Source of the DNA: Paenibacillus sinensis
GTDB taxonomy: Bacteria; Bacillota; Bacilli; Paenibacillales; Paenibacillaceae
Assembly: GCF_019904155.1 (NCBI RefSeq)
Contig: NZ_JAHCMB010000183.1
Span: 1-64,000 of the forward strand
Direction of reading: 5' to 3'
DNA length: 64,000 nucleotides
Both the position numbers and the translations under genes were made by a program. The notes beneath the pieces are model-generated. The model was not told the DNA's origin. It was given only the letters and a program-made list of their open reading frames with translations, and ran no database searches. This document shows positions 1 through 8,147 of this stretch, in pieces; position 1 is the stretch's first letter, and every line of letters begins with the position of its first letter.

Positions 1-176
1 ATTAGCTACCGTTTCCGGTAGTTATCCCAGTCTGAAGGGCAGGTTGCCTACGTGTTACTCACCCGTCCGCCGCTAAGTGGTTCGGGAGCAAGCTCCCTCA
101 CCACTCCGCTCGACTTGCATGTATTAGGCACGCCGCCAGCGTTCGTCCTGAGCCAGGATCAAACTCTCCATTAATG
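1..176 (-). rRNA. 16S ribosomal RNA, 5' part only
   Basis: Read on the minus strand this begins with the universal bacterial 16S start (GAGAGTTTGATCCTGGCTCA) and runs through the conserved stretch ending in GGATAACTACCGGAAACGGT before the window edge cuts it. Only about 175 bases, the first helices and the V1 region, are present. The mature 5' end is placed by analogy at about 174-178. The rest of the rrn operon lies to the left of the window. Confidence 0.97.
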
Positions 177-302
177 AAAAGCTGATTTGCTCATTTTGAA
201 TCTGACGAGAATTTCTTCTCTTTAAATACTCACTCGTTGTTCAGTTTTCAAAGATCAAAGTCTCATTTGCCGCTTTATCATGTCTCATGCAGCGACCTTT
301 AT

Positions 303-332
303 AATATACCACATCACCCTCGATTTAGTCAA
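303..332 (-). promoter_or_regulatory. rrn operon promoter and leader
   Basis: On the minus strand a -35 TTGACT (327-332) and a -10 TATATT (303-308) are separated by 18 bases. Between promoter and 16S lies the motif CTTTGAAAACTGAACAA (about 240-257), which is typical of Bacillus-group rRNA leaders and thought to serve processing or antitermination. Promoter placement is inferred from consensus only. Confidence 0.7.
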
Positions 333-474
333 CTGTTTTTTTGAACAATTGATTTGGCATCTCATCAACGATTATTCATTTCTGATTTGCTCGAAAGGGA
401 CGAGTTATAATTTATCATACAGTTCAGATGGACGTCAACCTAATTTTTCAACTTCCTGCTGTTCTGAACCCAAC

Positions 475-502
475 AAAAAAAGAGAGTCTGCTACCCTCTC
501 CC
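475..502 (-). terminator. terminator of the ygxA-like gene
   Basis: Minus-strand GAGAG...CTCTC stem (482-486 with 496-500) followed by a run of seven T. It lies about 30 bases after the stop of the ygxA-like gene and before the rrn promoter. The rest of the 333-532 spacer is AT-rich, with no gene seen. Confidence 0.65.
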
Positions 503-532
503 CATAATTTGAGTATGATAAGAATGCCGTAA

Positions 533-1405
533 TTAGACTGTATACCGGATAGAGCCTCCGCCGGTATCCGTCCAGGATGATATTTCACGGATTAGAGACC
601 GGGCCGACAGCTTGCGCAAAACGAATGGAAGTTCCGCCTCGACATACAGGAGCTCGGGAATAGCGATCAGCTCTTCAAAGGTCCATGCCTCTCTTTTCTC
701 TCCAAGAAGACTCAGGAGCCATTTGCAGCAATCCACCATTTTGGACATTAGAGAGAATTCACAGGCCAACTGCACCAGCTCGACTCGCTGTTCCATGGTC
801 TCACCACTGATGGCGAGTTCCTCGTACAGCTTGTAGACGGAATTGTTGAGGCTCTTAACCTGCTCCCACACCGCTGGCGTCGGATATTGCCCCGCTTCGC
901 AAACCTCCATCCTAGCCCAGTGAAACAGCGACATAAGAATACAGTTATAGGAATCCATATAACAGCTGGCCTGCAGATAGCGCTTGGATTTCACGTACAT
1001 ATGAAGAAAGCGGGCAAACTCAATGAAGATCATCCTGTCGCGCAATGGCTCACCGAAGAGCTTTAATTCCTCACGCAGCCGGCCCACAATGCCTTGGGGG
1101 TCCCATAAAATATCACCCTCAAGAAGACAGACCACCCGCTCGTTGTTATCTCCAGTCAACAGGGAACGTTCCAGCTGCGAAAGCTCCACATGCAGGGTTT
1201 GTGTTCGTGATTCGCCATGTATAAGATGGTTGCCATACCGCTGCCGTTCATTCCGGTCAGGATGAATAACCATAATAATCTTATCGAAATCATGAAGCAG
1301 AGCACTTTGAAAGGGCGCGTCCCCTAAAGAGCTCAATACCACAGCCCCCAGAGCATTGGCATCAAAAATATCTCCATTTATTAATGTCAGATTGGATAAT
1401 TCCAT
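533..1405 (-). CDS. ygxA: nucleotidyltransferase-like protein, YgxA-type
   Basis: A protein of about 290 residues that I match to the YgxA-like nucleotidyltransferase-related family. The N-terminal ~120 residues alternate beta and alpha (FDKIIMVIH, VVCLLEGDILWD) and the rest is helical. The usual G-S...D-x-D nucleotidyltransferase signature is not obvious, so activity is doubtful. The start MELSNLTL is chosen because GGAGG lies 5 bases upstream; an upstream ATG at 1441 has no such site. Position supports the call: in B. subtilis perR, ygzB and ygxA lead straight into an rRNA operon, and here perR and rrn also flank this gene. The cellular role is unknown. Confidence 0.7.
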   Translation of the reverse strand: MELSNLTLINGDIFDANALGAVVLSSLGDAPFQSALLHDFDKIIMVIHPDRNERQRYGNHLIHGESRTQTLHVELSQLERSLLTGDNNERVVCLLEGDILWDPQGIVGRLREELKLFGEPLRDRMIFIEFARFLHMYVKSKRYLQASCYMDSYNCILMSLFHWARMEVCEAGQYPTPAVWEQVKSLNNSVYKLYEELAISGETMEQRVELVQLACEFSLMSKMVDCCKWLLSLLGEKREAWTFEELIAIPELLYVEAELPFVLRKLSARSLIREISSWTDTGGGSIRYTV

Positions 1406-1598
1406 ATCGTCCTCCATCAAATTTGGCGATTTTGCGTCCATTCAGATTATATCTACTAATTCTACATCCCCATATCAGTTCCTTCTAGACGACCGAACTA
1501 TATTTAAGCTGGGAGAAATGTCTCATGATCCTCATGTTGGCCAAGATCAGTATTTTTTACACATGAGATCCGCCTCTGACTACACCTAAACCTAAGAC

Positions 1599-1634
1599 AA
1601 GACGCATGAGCCCCTGAGCAGCAGGTAGCGTCTT
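1599..1634 (+). other. terminator-like hairpin of unknown owner
   Basis: AAGACGC (1599-1605) pairs with GCGTCTT (1628-1634) and is followed by TTT on the plus strand, although no plus-strand gene is seen upstream. The surrounding spacer (1406-1705) otherwise holds only the GH18 terminator and presumably the ygxA promoter. Confidence 0.3.
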
Positions 1635-1660
1635 TTAAGAGACAGACTGTCTAATCTGTA

Positions 1661-1702
1661 GTAAAAGAACCTCCGACCCGCCAGAACGGGCAGAAGGTCC
1701 TC
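1661..1702 (-). terminator. terminator of the GH18 gene
   Basis: On the minus strand AGGACCTTC...CCCG (right arm of the window sequence, 1687-1701) pairs with CGGG..GGAGGTTCT (1667-1680), followed by TTTTA. It starts directly after the stop codon of the GH18 gene. Confidence 0.55.
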
Positions 1703-1705
1703 TCG

Positions 1706-3418
1706 TTATTGGTGGATCGTATTCAGCGTCTCCCAGGCTCCCTCTCCGGCAAAGCTGCGGTTCCAGGACGCAATACCCGCGAGCTTAAGCGACTTGGCGA
1801 GCTTGACTCTCGACTGAAGGGATACCTTATCCTCGATCCAGATCTTGTTGAGGGCTCCGTTCTCCTTGTACTCCACATAATTCTGGCCTGTCTCCTTGGA
1901 GAGCACAGGCTTCAGCTTCTTCTCGCTGATAATCGCGGCTGCGCGGCTCATACCCACTGATTTGGACGAAACCTTGGTCTTTCCATCCACGGTTTGTTCA
2001 CTCCAGATCCGGGTGTACAGCGGAACCCCCAGAACGAGCTTGTCCGCCGGGACATCATCCTCGTCCAGAATTCGTTCCATTGCCGTCTGCGACCAGGACA
2101 AGGAAGCCACCGAGCCGGCTACCGGACTGGAAGCCCAATGCTCGTCATATGCCATAACAATCATGAAATCGACCAGTTCGCCCAGCGCGCGGCGGTCAAA
2201 AAAGAGGGACCACATTTCGCTGTTCGACTTGGGGGTAACGTCAATGGAGAGAATCAGGTTTTTCGCCTGGGCCATCGGCCGGAGCTCCCGCACAAACTGG
2301 GTGACATTGTCGCCATCATCGGTATACACATTTTCAAAATCAATGTTGATGCCATCCAGGCCGTAGAGATCAGCGTACTCCAGCATCTGCACAATCGTCC
2401 GCATCCGGTTCTCATAAGTTGAGAGTGCTTTGGTAGTCAGGTCGGCGTCGAAGCTGTTGCTTAGCAGGCCCCAGACTTCTTTGCCCTTGGCATGCGCCCA
2501 GGTCACATAGGCCGGGTCCCCCTGACTCCGAACGTTGCCTTGGTCGTCCACGATTTTGAACCAGGTCGGGCTTACAACATTGACCCCCTTCAGAGTGCCC
2601 ATCGAAGAGGTATCCGGATTGCTGTTATATACAGCCTCCCAGGTAAGATTCACGGCTTTGCCCTTCCAGCTGCGTTCGGCCCGGGTCGGAGGACTCTTCG
2701 CCTTCTCTACCGTCTTGGACCCATTGTCCTGAACCGCCGAAGCCCTCACATAGCCCGCGTAGCCGTTATCCATTTGCGCATACAGCCAGTCGCCCTGCTT
2801 CTTCCAGATCCTCAGCTTCGCCCCCTTGACCATCTTGCTTAAAATCGGGGCATGAATGGTCGCTTCACTCCGCATGGAGGCTTTTTTATCTTTGATGACG
2901 CCAAGCTGGACCTTCTCTCCGGCCGTCATCAGCAGCACGGCTCCCGTATCCTTGTTCTCCTGGATATCGAGACCGTACAGGTTCTTCAACGATTCGGCAG
3001 GCAGCAGGATAGTCCCGCCCTTCTCCACCGGAGCCAGACGCAGCTGGACTGGCTGATTGTTAAGAGTCGCGGCCGTCTTGTCCGCCTGCATGTACAGCAG
3101 CTTGCGATCCGTTGTCAAAATAACCGATTGGGTTCCCTTTTCATATCGAATGGCAGGGTCAACGGCTTCTTGCAGCAGCGGAAGCGGCAGGAGGAGGCGT
3201 TCTCCCTCCCCTGATGCGGAGTATCCGGTATACTCGCCTTTTATGAAAATGGGCTTATCCTTCCCCTTCCACTCCGGATCGGTATAGAATGGGTTCGGCA
3301 GTACATAAAGAACAAGAGCGCAAGCTGCCGCAGCTATAATCAGCAGACCCGCCAGCTTTCGAAGAAAGCCTCCGCGCTTCACGGGTCTCGTACGTCTCGA
3401 TTTCGATCTTCTGCTCAA
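1706..3418 (-). CDS. GH18 glycoside hydrolase with SH3 and copper-amine-oxidase-like domains
   Basis: A 570-residue cell-envelope protein. A basic N-terminus (RRSKSRRTRPVKR) is followed by one membrane helix (about 20-40), so it is probably anchored or secreted. Residues about 55-165 resemble the copper-amine-oxidase N-terminal-like module common in Paenibacillus wall proteins. Residues about 172-230 form a bacterial SH3 domain. Residues about 255-570 are a GH18 barrel with the motif DGINIDFE, placing the catalytic Glu at about 362. The family cuts N-acetylglucosaminidic bonds in chitin or peptidoglycan; the wall or spore cortex is the likelier target given the SH3 domain. The start is TTG, with GGAGG 7-8 bases upstream. 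It lies downstream of perR with its own ribosome site. Confidence 0.85.
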   Translation of the reverse strand: MSRRSKSRRTRPVKRGGFLRKLAGLLIIAAAACALVLYVLPNPFYTDPEWKGKDKPIFIKGEYTGYSASGEGERLLLPLPLLQEAVDPAIRYEKGTQSVILTTDRKLLYMQADKTAATLNNQPVQLRLAPVEKGGTILLPAESLKNLYGLDIQENKDTGAVLLMTAGEKVQLGVIKDKKASMRSEATIHAPILSKMVKGAKLRIWKKQGDWLYAQMDNGYAGYVRASAVQDNGSKTVEKAKSPPTRAERSWKGKAVNLTWEAVYNSNPDTSSMGTLKGVNVVSPTWFKIVDDQGNVRSQGDPAYVTWAHAKGKEVWGLLSNSFDADLTTKALSTYENRMRTIVQMLEYADLYGLDGINIDFENVYTDDGDNVTQFVRELRPMAQAKNLILSIDVTPKSNSEMWSLFFDRRALGELVDFMIVMAYDEHWASSPVAGSVASLSWSQTAMERILDEDDVPADKLVLGVPLYTRIWSEQTVDGKTKVSSKSVGMSRAAAIISEKKLKPVLSKETGQNYVEYKENGALNKIWIEDKVSLQSRVKLAKSLKLAGIASWNRSFAGEGAWETLNTIHQ

Positions 3419-3536
3419 AGTAAATCCTCCATAATGGCTGTATTGAGTAGTGCGGAAAAAGGGCTGACAAAAAAAGAAACGTGCATCATCCGCTTATCCT
3501 CGGAATCCCCACGTTGTTCTGGCACCGGGCAAAGGG

Positions 3537-3557
3537 CAGCCGCTCGACGAGCGGCTG
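3537..3557. terminator. hairpin after perR
   Basis: A near-perfect inverted repeat, CAGCCGCTCG / CGAGCGGCTG, with almost no loop, lies between the perR stop and the GH18 start. The T-run on the minus strand is weak (CCCTTT), so it may only partly terminate perR transcription. Confidence 0.5.
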
Positions 3558-3593
3558 AGCCAGCGCCTGTTCTTATTCAATCCCAACACCGGT

Positions 3594-4025
3594 CTAATGC
3601 TTCTTGCCTGCACAGCAGCCGCAAATCCCGTAAAGCTCCATCCGGAGGCCATGGACCTTGAACCCGGTTGTCTCCTCGGCTGTGCGTTCAACATCATGCA
3701 GGGAAGGATAGCTGAAATCCTCAATTTTGCCGCATTCCTGGCAAATGATATGATAATGATCGGTTACGTTGGCATCGAAGCGGCTGGAATTATCGCCGTA
3801 AGTCAGTTCCCGGACCATACCGGCTTCCATGAACATTTTGAGATTGTTGTACACGGTCGCTACGCTCATGCTTGGAAACTTGGGCTCAAGTGCACGATAA
3901 ATCTCATCTGCGGTCGGGTGATTCATAGACTCCATCAAATACGTCAAGATCGCGTGGCGTTGTGGCGTGATACGGACTCCCGTCGTCTTCAATTGTTCCA
4001 AAGCGTGTTGTACGCCGCTTCCCAT
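3594..4025 (-). CDS. perR: peroxide-responsive Fur-family repressor PerR
   Basis: A 143-residue Fur-family regulator very like B. subtilis PerR. The winged helix covers about 15-85 (GVRITPQRH...SVATVYNNL). The regulatory metal ligands of PerR are all visible: the His of SMNHPTADE, the Asp of SRFDANV, DHYH, and the Asp of IEDF. The structural zinc site is the CQEC plus CGCC pair of CxxC motifs. PerR binds Fe or Mn and represses peroxide-defence genes until metal-catalysed histidine oxidation by H2O2 releases it. The start MGSG is preferred over an upstream GTG at 4034, though neither has a perfect ribosome site. Two PerR-box-like palindromes upstream imply autorepression. Confidence 0.92.
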   Translation of the reverse strand: MGSGVQHALEQLKTTGVRITPQRHAILTYLMESMNHPTADEIYRALEPKFPSMSVATVYNNLKMFMEAGMVRELTYGDNSSRFDANVTDHYHIICQECGKIEDFSYPSLHDVERTAEETTGFKVHGLRMELYGICGCCAGKKH

Positions 4026-4071
4026 CCCTGTCACCGCCTTTACATATCAATCCATGATTTAATAAACGCTA

Positions 4072-4086
4072 TTGTATTTATTGTAA
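4072..4086 (-). promoter_or_regulatory. candidate PerR box over the perR -10
   Basis: TTACAATAAATACAA (minus strand) matches 11 of 14 defined positions of the PerR box TTATAATNATTATAA and overlaps the predicted -10 element of perR, an ideal place for autorepression. Confidence 0.5.
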
Positions 4087-4109
4087 AACCGTTCTTTCAG
4101 GATTGTCAA
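4080..4109 (-). promoter_or_regulatory. perR promoter, SigA type
   Basis: TTGACA (4104-4109) and TACAAT (4080-4085) on the minus strand, 18 bases apart, lie 55 bases upstream of the perR start. Confidence 0.65.
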
Positions 4110-4122
4110 CGCGGTGACTTAA

Positions 4123-4137
4123 TTATATTGATTATTA
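4123..4137. promoter_or_regulatory. candidate upstream PerR box
   Basis: TTATATTGATTATTA matches 12 of 14 defined positions of the PerR box. It lies 13 bases upstream of the perR -35 and just after the stop of the DUF4097 gene. It could be a second operator, bringing co-operative binding. Confidence 0.45.
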
Positions 4138-4157
4138 TTTAATAAAAATTTGTTTAT

Positions 4158-6080
4158 TCATTGTTTTCTCACATTTAGATTGCTATTACCCTCGACGTCG
4201 ATCTTGTATTCGCCTGTTCCGGCTGTGCCGGTAATCGTCTTTTTGTCGATGGAAAGCTCCGGAAGGTCCGTTTCGATATTTCCGTAGCCACTGGAGCCTT
4301 TCAGCGAATAGCTTGCACTCTCCGGTACATACAGGTTAATATCGCCGACGGCGCTGTAGATATTCCAGTCTCCCTGAATCGAAGAAGAGCGAACCTCGAC
4401 CAGCCCGTTAAGGGATTGCAGATTAAGCGATGACCGCGCTTCGTCGACGTTCACATTGCCGTTCTTGGTCGTCAGATCCAGCTCCGCACCGCTTCCCTCC
4501 GCCAAAATATTGCCTACCGCCGTGGAGAACTTCAGCGAGGATGACACATTCCAGGCCATCATATCGCCACCATTGGTCGTCAAATCGGCTGTGCCTTGGA
4601 TGTCGCGGATGCGGACCTCTCCGTTAAGAGTCTTGCCCTTGATATTGCCGAACACCTGATGCAGAATGATCGGACCGTTGCCGGTCTCTAGACCGATATC
4701 CTGAATGGCTTCCACATTTTGCAGCGTAATGGCTCCGCTCATCGTCGTAATCTGCAGATCAAAGCGTCGGGTGTCGGGAACAGCGATATCCAGATCGATT
4801 CTCGGCTGGCGTTTGCCGGAATCGCCGTAGGCTTTTCCCTTGGTCGTCAGTTTGATGGTCGGGCCCTCCGTAACTTCGATAAACGATTGGTCGGATATCG
4901 CCTGAGCCCTCACTCCCGTAAGCTGGTCCACCCAGACGGTTGCCGTCACCTCAATATCCTCGATTGGGCTGCGATGCACCAGAATGTCGCCATTAATCGC
5001 GTCCACAGCCAGCTTCGCTGAATTCAGCTCCACCGGAATCGTAATGGGCGGTTTGACGAAGTGGCTTCCTTTGGCCTCTCCGTAATCCACGGCCGCCGCC
5101 GTCAGATTCAGGCTGACTTTGTTCCAGAGCTGCAGATAATGCTCCTGCTCGGATACGATAAAGACGCTGGCTCCCAGTAGAATTGCAGGCACAAGGCTCC
5201 GCAAATCCTGATGGACCCGAGGCCTGCTTCCGCTGCCGCGCTGTCTTCTCGAAGCCGCATACAGAAGCAGATACTCCAGCCCCCACAGAATAGGCACAGC
5301 AGGCCACCATTTCAACAGCAGAAGCATATCATCCATTCCCAGGAGCCAATCCCGGAACAGGAGCGCGCCTACGCCGATCAGCACGATTGCAGACGTATAG
5401 CGTCCGATCCGAAGCGTTGGCGAAATATTTGCAGCACGCCGTCTGTTAACTGCGATCTCCCGCAGCATGAAGAACAGGCCGCCTGCAATCAGAACCCCGC
5501 CCGCCGCCGCTCCCGCATGATGCTCGATAAAAAACTGCAGCCAAGCCGGTTTCTGGCGGAACAGAAACAGCAGTACACCGCCCCCCAGCAGGAACAGACC
5601 GAAGGAAATACCGGGCTCGCTGATGAGCCGGGTGCGCTGCGGCTTCTCCTCCGCGAGTTCATATTCCGCAGCGTTCTGCTTCATAAAGCGGATGATCCGA
5701 TCCGAGGACTGGAGGGCGTCATATACATTGAAGAAATACAGACACGGAATCACCAGCGCCAGCAGGATGAGCAGCGGAACGTTAATCTGCATGCCGATGG
5801 ATGAAAAATACAGCAGCGCCGCAATATCCAAAATGATGGCGAACAAGAAAGAGATCCCTTTGCGGAGAAGGCCCAGATACAAGTGGCCCACACCCGGGAT
5901 AACCGCCGCCAGCAGACCTGCAATAAATTTACGCTTAACGGGACGACGTTTGGGACGTGGCGGAATCACCGGCAACTCGGCAGTTTCTTCTTCGGACTGC
6001 GGATCTTCTTGTATGCTCTCTATTTGGGACTGGTGATCTTTCTCTTCGGGCGTCAGTACGGGATGATTCGGGTTCTTCAT
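4158..6080 (-). CDS. membrane protein with C-terminal DUF4097 adhesin-like domain
   Basis: A protein of about 640 residues. A charged, proline-rich head (about 1-45) is followed by several hydrophobic helices (about 50-120, then 155-285, then a last one near 300-320). A long C-terminal repeat region (about 350-640) has the patterned beta-strand sequence of DUF4097 (LEVRSSS, IYSAVGDINLYVPES, GYGNIETDLP). The layout recalls LiaF/LiaX-like envelope stress proteins, with the beta-helix probably outside the membrane, but a direct role is not shown. The start at 6080 is chosen because AAAGGAGG lies 9 bases upstream; a longer reading would overlap the acetyltransferase gene. It is downstream of that gene on the same strand. 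Confidence 0.75.
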   Translation of the reverse strand: MKNPNHPVLTPEEKDHQSQIESIQEDPQSEEETAELPVIPPRPKRRPVKRKFIAGLLAAVIPGVGHLYLGLLRKGISFLFAIILDIAALLYFSSIGMQINVPLLILLALVIPCLYFFNVYDALQSSDRIIRFMKQNAAEYELAEEKPQRTRLISEPGISFGLFLLGGGVLLFLFRQKPAWLQFFIEHHAGAAAGGVLIAGGLFFMLREIAVNRRRAANISPTLRIGRYTSAIVLIGVGALLFRDWLLGMDDMLLLLKWWPAVPILWGLEYLLLYAASRRQRGSGSRPRVHQDLRSLVPAILLGASVFIVSEQEHYLQLWNKVSLNLTAAAVDYGEAKGSHFVKPPITIPVELNSAKLAVDAINGDILVHRSPIEDIEVTATVWVDQLTGVRAQAISDQSFIEVTEGPTIKLTTKGKAYGDSGKRQPRIDLDIAVPDTRRFDLQITTMSGAITLQNVEAIQDIGLETGNGPIILHQVFGNIKGKTLNGEVRIRDIQGTADLTTNGGDMMAWNVSSSLKFSTAVGNILAEGSGAELDLTTKNGNVNVDEARSSLNLQSLNGLVEVRSSSIQGDWNIYSAVGDINLYVPESASYSLKGSSGYGNIETDLPELSIDKKTITGTAGTGEYKIDVEGNSNLNVRKQ

Positions 6081-6111
6081 ATCGGGCCCTCCTCCTTTCT
6101 CGCCATTCGCG

Positions 6112-6588
6112 TCAATTGGTACGTCCCCCGGCACGGTGAAACTCGACCAGTTCTACACCCGGAGCTACTTCCGCAGCCGATACAGGCGTAAAGCCATGCT
6201 TGATATACAAGGAGACTGCGGGATCATTCTTCCTGCCTGTCGATACGATGAACCGGTCCTTCAGCGGAAACATTCCGAATACATGCTCAAGCAGCCGGCC
6301 CGCGATTCCCTGCCGAAAATGATCGGGACTGACCATCATGCGCGTAATCGTCAGGCTGTCCTCATCCTCTTCTTCGATCGCAACCGCTCCCGCCACTTCA
6401 CCGTCTTCGTCCAGGCAGCCGTAAAACGTCTCCTCGCAGTTCCGGAGCATGTCCCGGGTCTCCAGCAGCGGGGGAATCGCATCAAAGCCGATCCGTTCCG
6501 CCTCAAGGCGATATGCCTTATGCTGAAGGCTCCACAGACTGTCCAGCGTATCTTCGTCCTGCAGATTCAGCTTCGCGATTGTGTTCAT
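6112..6588 (-). CDS. GNAT-family acetyltransferase
   Basis: A 158-residue single-domain N-acetyltransferase. The acetyl-CoA-binding loop RQGIAGRLL follows the strand TITRMMVSP, and SLYIKHGF is the usual C-terminal GNAT signature. Substrate unknown. The start MNTIAKL has AAGGAG 8-9 bases upstream; an ATG 18 bases earlier has none. It lies between gatB and the DUF4097 gene, all on the minus strand, but a strong hairpin separates it from gatB. Confidence 0.8.
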   Translation of the reverse strand: MNTIAKLNLQDEDTLDSLWSLQHKAYRLEAERIGFDAIPPLLETRDMLRNCEETFYGCLDEDGEVAGAVAIEEEDEDSLTITRMMVSPDHFRQGIAGRLLEHVFGMFPLKDRFIVSTGRKNDPAVSLYIKHGFTPVSAAEVAPGVELVEFHRAGGRTN

Positions 6589-6613
6589 CCCGGGACTCTC
6601 CTTCATAATTGCC

Positions 6614-6641
6614 GAAGGCCTGCCGCAGACGGCAAGCCTTC
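6614..6641. terminator. hairpin between gatB and the acetyltransferase gene
   Basis: GAAGGCCTGCCG and CGGCAAGCCTTC pair over 12 bases (one G-U or mismatch) round a four-base loop. No T-run follows on the minus strand, so it may act as an RNA stabiliser or weak terminator at the end of gatCAB. Confidence 0.5.
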
Positions 6642-6679
6642 ACTATTTATCAACCTTCTATAATACGGCAATACGGCGA

Positions 6680-8119
6680 TCAGCCGTTCAGCACTTCAGC
6701 CAGCAATTTGTTGACGAGGCCAGGGTTGGCCTTGCCTTTGCTCTCTTTCATGACCTGGCCGACAAGGAAGCCGATCGCTTTCTGCTTGCCTGCTTTGTAA
6801 TCTTCAACCGATTGCGGATTGGCCGCGACGACCGCTTCCACAATTCCCTTGATGGCACCCTCATCACTGATCTGCACAAGTCCCTTCTCTTCCACGATCT
6901 GGGCAGGCAGCTTGCCGGATTCAAGCATTTCCTTGAAGACGGTCTTGGCGATCTTGCTGCTGATCGTCCCTTTGTCGATCAGGCCGATCATCTCGCCTAG
7001 GCCTTGCGGGGTAATCTTGACCTGGGACAGCTCCAGATTGTTGCTGTTGAGATATGCCAGCAGATCGCCCATGATCCAGTTGGAGACCGATTTGGCGTCA
7101 TCCGTGAATTTCAGGCTGCCCTCGAAGAAATCGGCCAGCGCTTTGGAGGACGTAATAACGCCTGCATCATAGGCGGGCAGGCCGTATTGCTCGGCATAGC
7201 GCGCTCTCCGGGCGTCCGGAAGCTCCGGAATGGAAGCGCGGATCGATTCCTTCCAGGCTTCGTCGATATGCAGCACGATCAGGTCCGGATCGGGGAAGTA
7301 CCGGTAATCATGAGCTTCTTCCTTGCCGCGCATAGAGAAGGTCTTCTCCTTGGCATCGTCCCAGCGCCGCGTTTCCTGCACAACTTCGCCGCCCTCGTCC
7401 AGAATTTCGGCCTGGCGGAACTCCTCATACTCCAGCCCCCGCAGCACGCCGCGGAAGGAGTTCATGTTCTTAAGCTCTGCGCGAATTCCGAATTCTTGCT
7501 GGCCGACGGGCCGCAGGCTGATGTTCGCGTCGCAGCGCATCGAGCCTTCCTCCATCTTGACGTCGGAGACATCGCAGTACTGCATGATCGCGCGAATCTT
7601 CTCCAGGTATGCTCTCGCCTCTTCGGGAGAACGGAGATCCGGCTCCGAGACGATTTCGAGCAGCGGCGTGCCGACCCGGTTGAAATCGACTAGCGAAGCG
7701 TAGCCGCCGTCCACGTGGGTCAGCTTGCCGGCATCTTCTTCGAGATGAAGGCGGGTAATGCCGATCCGCTTCGTCTCGCCGTTCACTTCAATGTCGATCC
7801 ACCCGTTCAGGCCGATCGGCTGATCATACTGGGAAATCTGGTAAGCCTTCGGTGAATCGGGATAGAAATAGTTCTTGCGGTCGAACTTGCTGACATCGCC
7901 GATTGTGCAGTTCAGCGCCATGGCCGCTTTCATCGCATAATCCACCGCCTGGCGGTTCAAGACCGGCAGGACACCGGGATGGCCCAGACAGACCGGGCAG
8001 GTATGGGTATTGGGCGGCGCTCCGAATTCCGTGGAGCAGCCGCAAAATATTTTTGATTGGGTATGAAGCTCGACGTGAACTTCAAGACCGATGACAGTTT
8101 CGTACTTGGATGATGGCAT
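6680..8119 (-). CDS. gatB: Asp/Glu-tRNA amidotransferase subunit B
   Basis: A full-length 479-residue GatB. With GatA and GatC it converts Glu-tRNA(Gln), and in many bacteria Asp-tRNA(Asn), to the amide form in the cytoplasm; GatB phosphorylates the misacylated tRNA. Visible signatures include GLEVHVELHTQSKIFC, the zinc-site region CGCSTEF/CPVCLGHPG, DRKNYFYPDSPK, and a helical C-terminal tRNA-binding YqeY-like tail ending in LVNKLLAEVL. It is the third gene of a tight gatC-gatA-gatB operon, 28 bases after gatA. Confidence 0.97.
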   Translation of the reverse strand: MPSSKYETVIGLEVHVELHTQSKIFCGCSTEFGAPPNTHTCPVCLGHPGVLPVLNRQAVDYAMKAAMALNCTIGDVSKFDRKNYFYPDSPKAYQISQYDQPIGLNGWIDIEVNGETKRIGITRLHLEEDAGKLTHVDGGYASLVDFNRVGTPLLEIVSEPDLRSPEEARAYLEKIRAIMQYCDVSDVKMEEGSMRCDANISLRPVGQQEFGIRAELKNMNSFRGVLRGLEYEEFRQAEILDEGGEVVQETRRWDDAKEKTFSMRGKEEAHDYRYFPDPDLIVLHIDEAWKESIRASIPELPDARRARYAEQYGLPAYDAGVITSSKALADFFEGSLKFTDDAKSVSNWIMGDLLAYLNSNNLELSQVKITPQGLGEMIGLIDKGTISSKIAKTVFKEMLESGKLPAQIVEEKGLVQISDEGAIKGIVEAVVAANPQSVEDYKAGKQKAIGFLVGQVMKESKGKANPGLVNKLLAEVLNG

Positions 8120-8147
8120 GTTGATCTCGTTCCCTCCTTATGACCGG

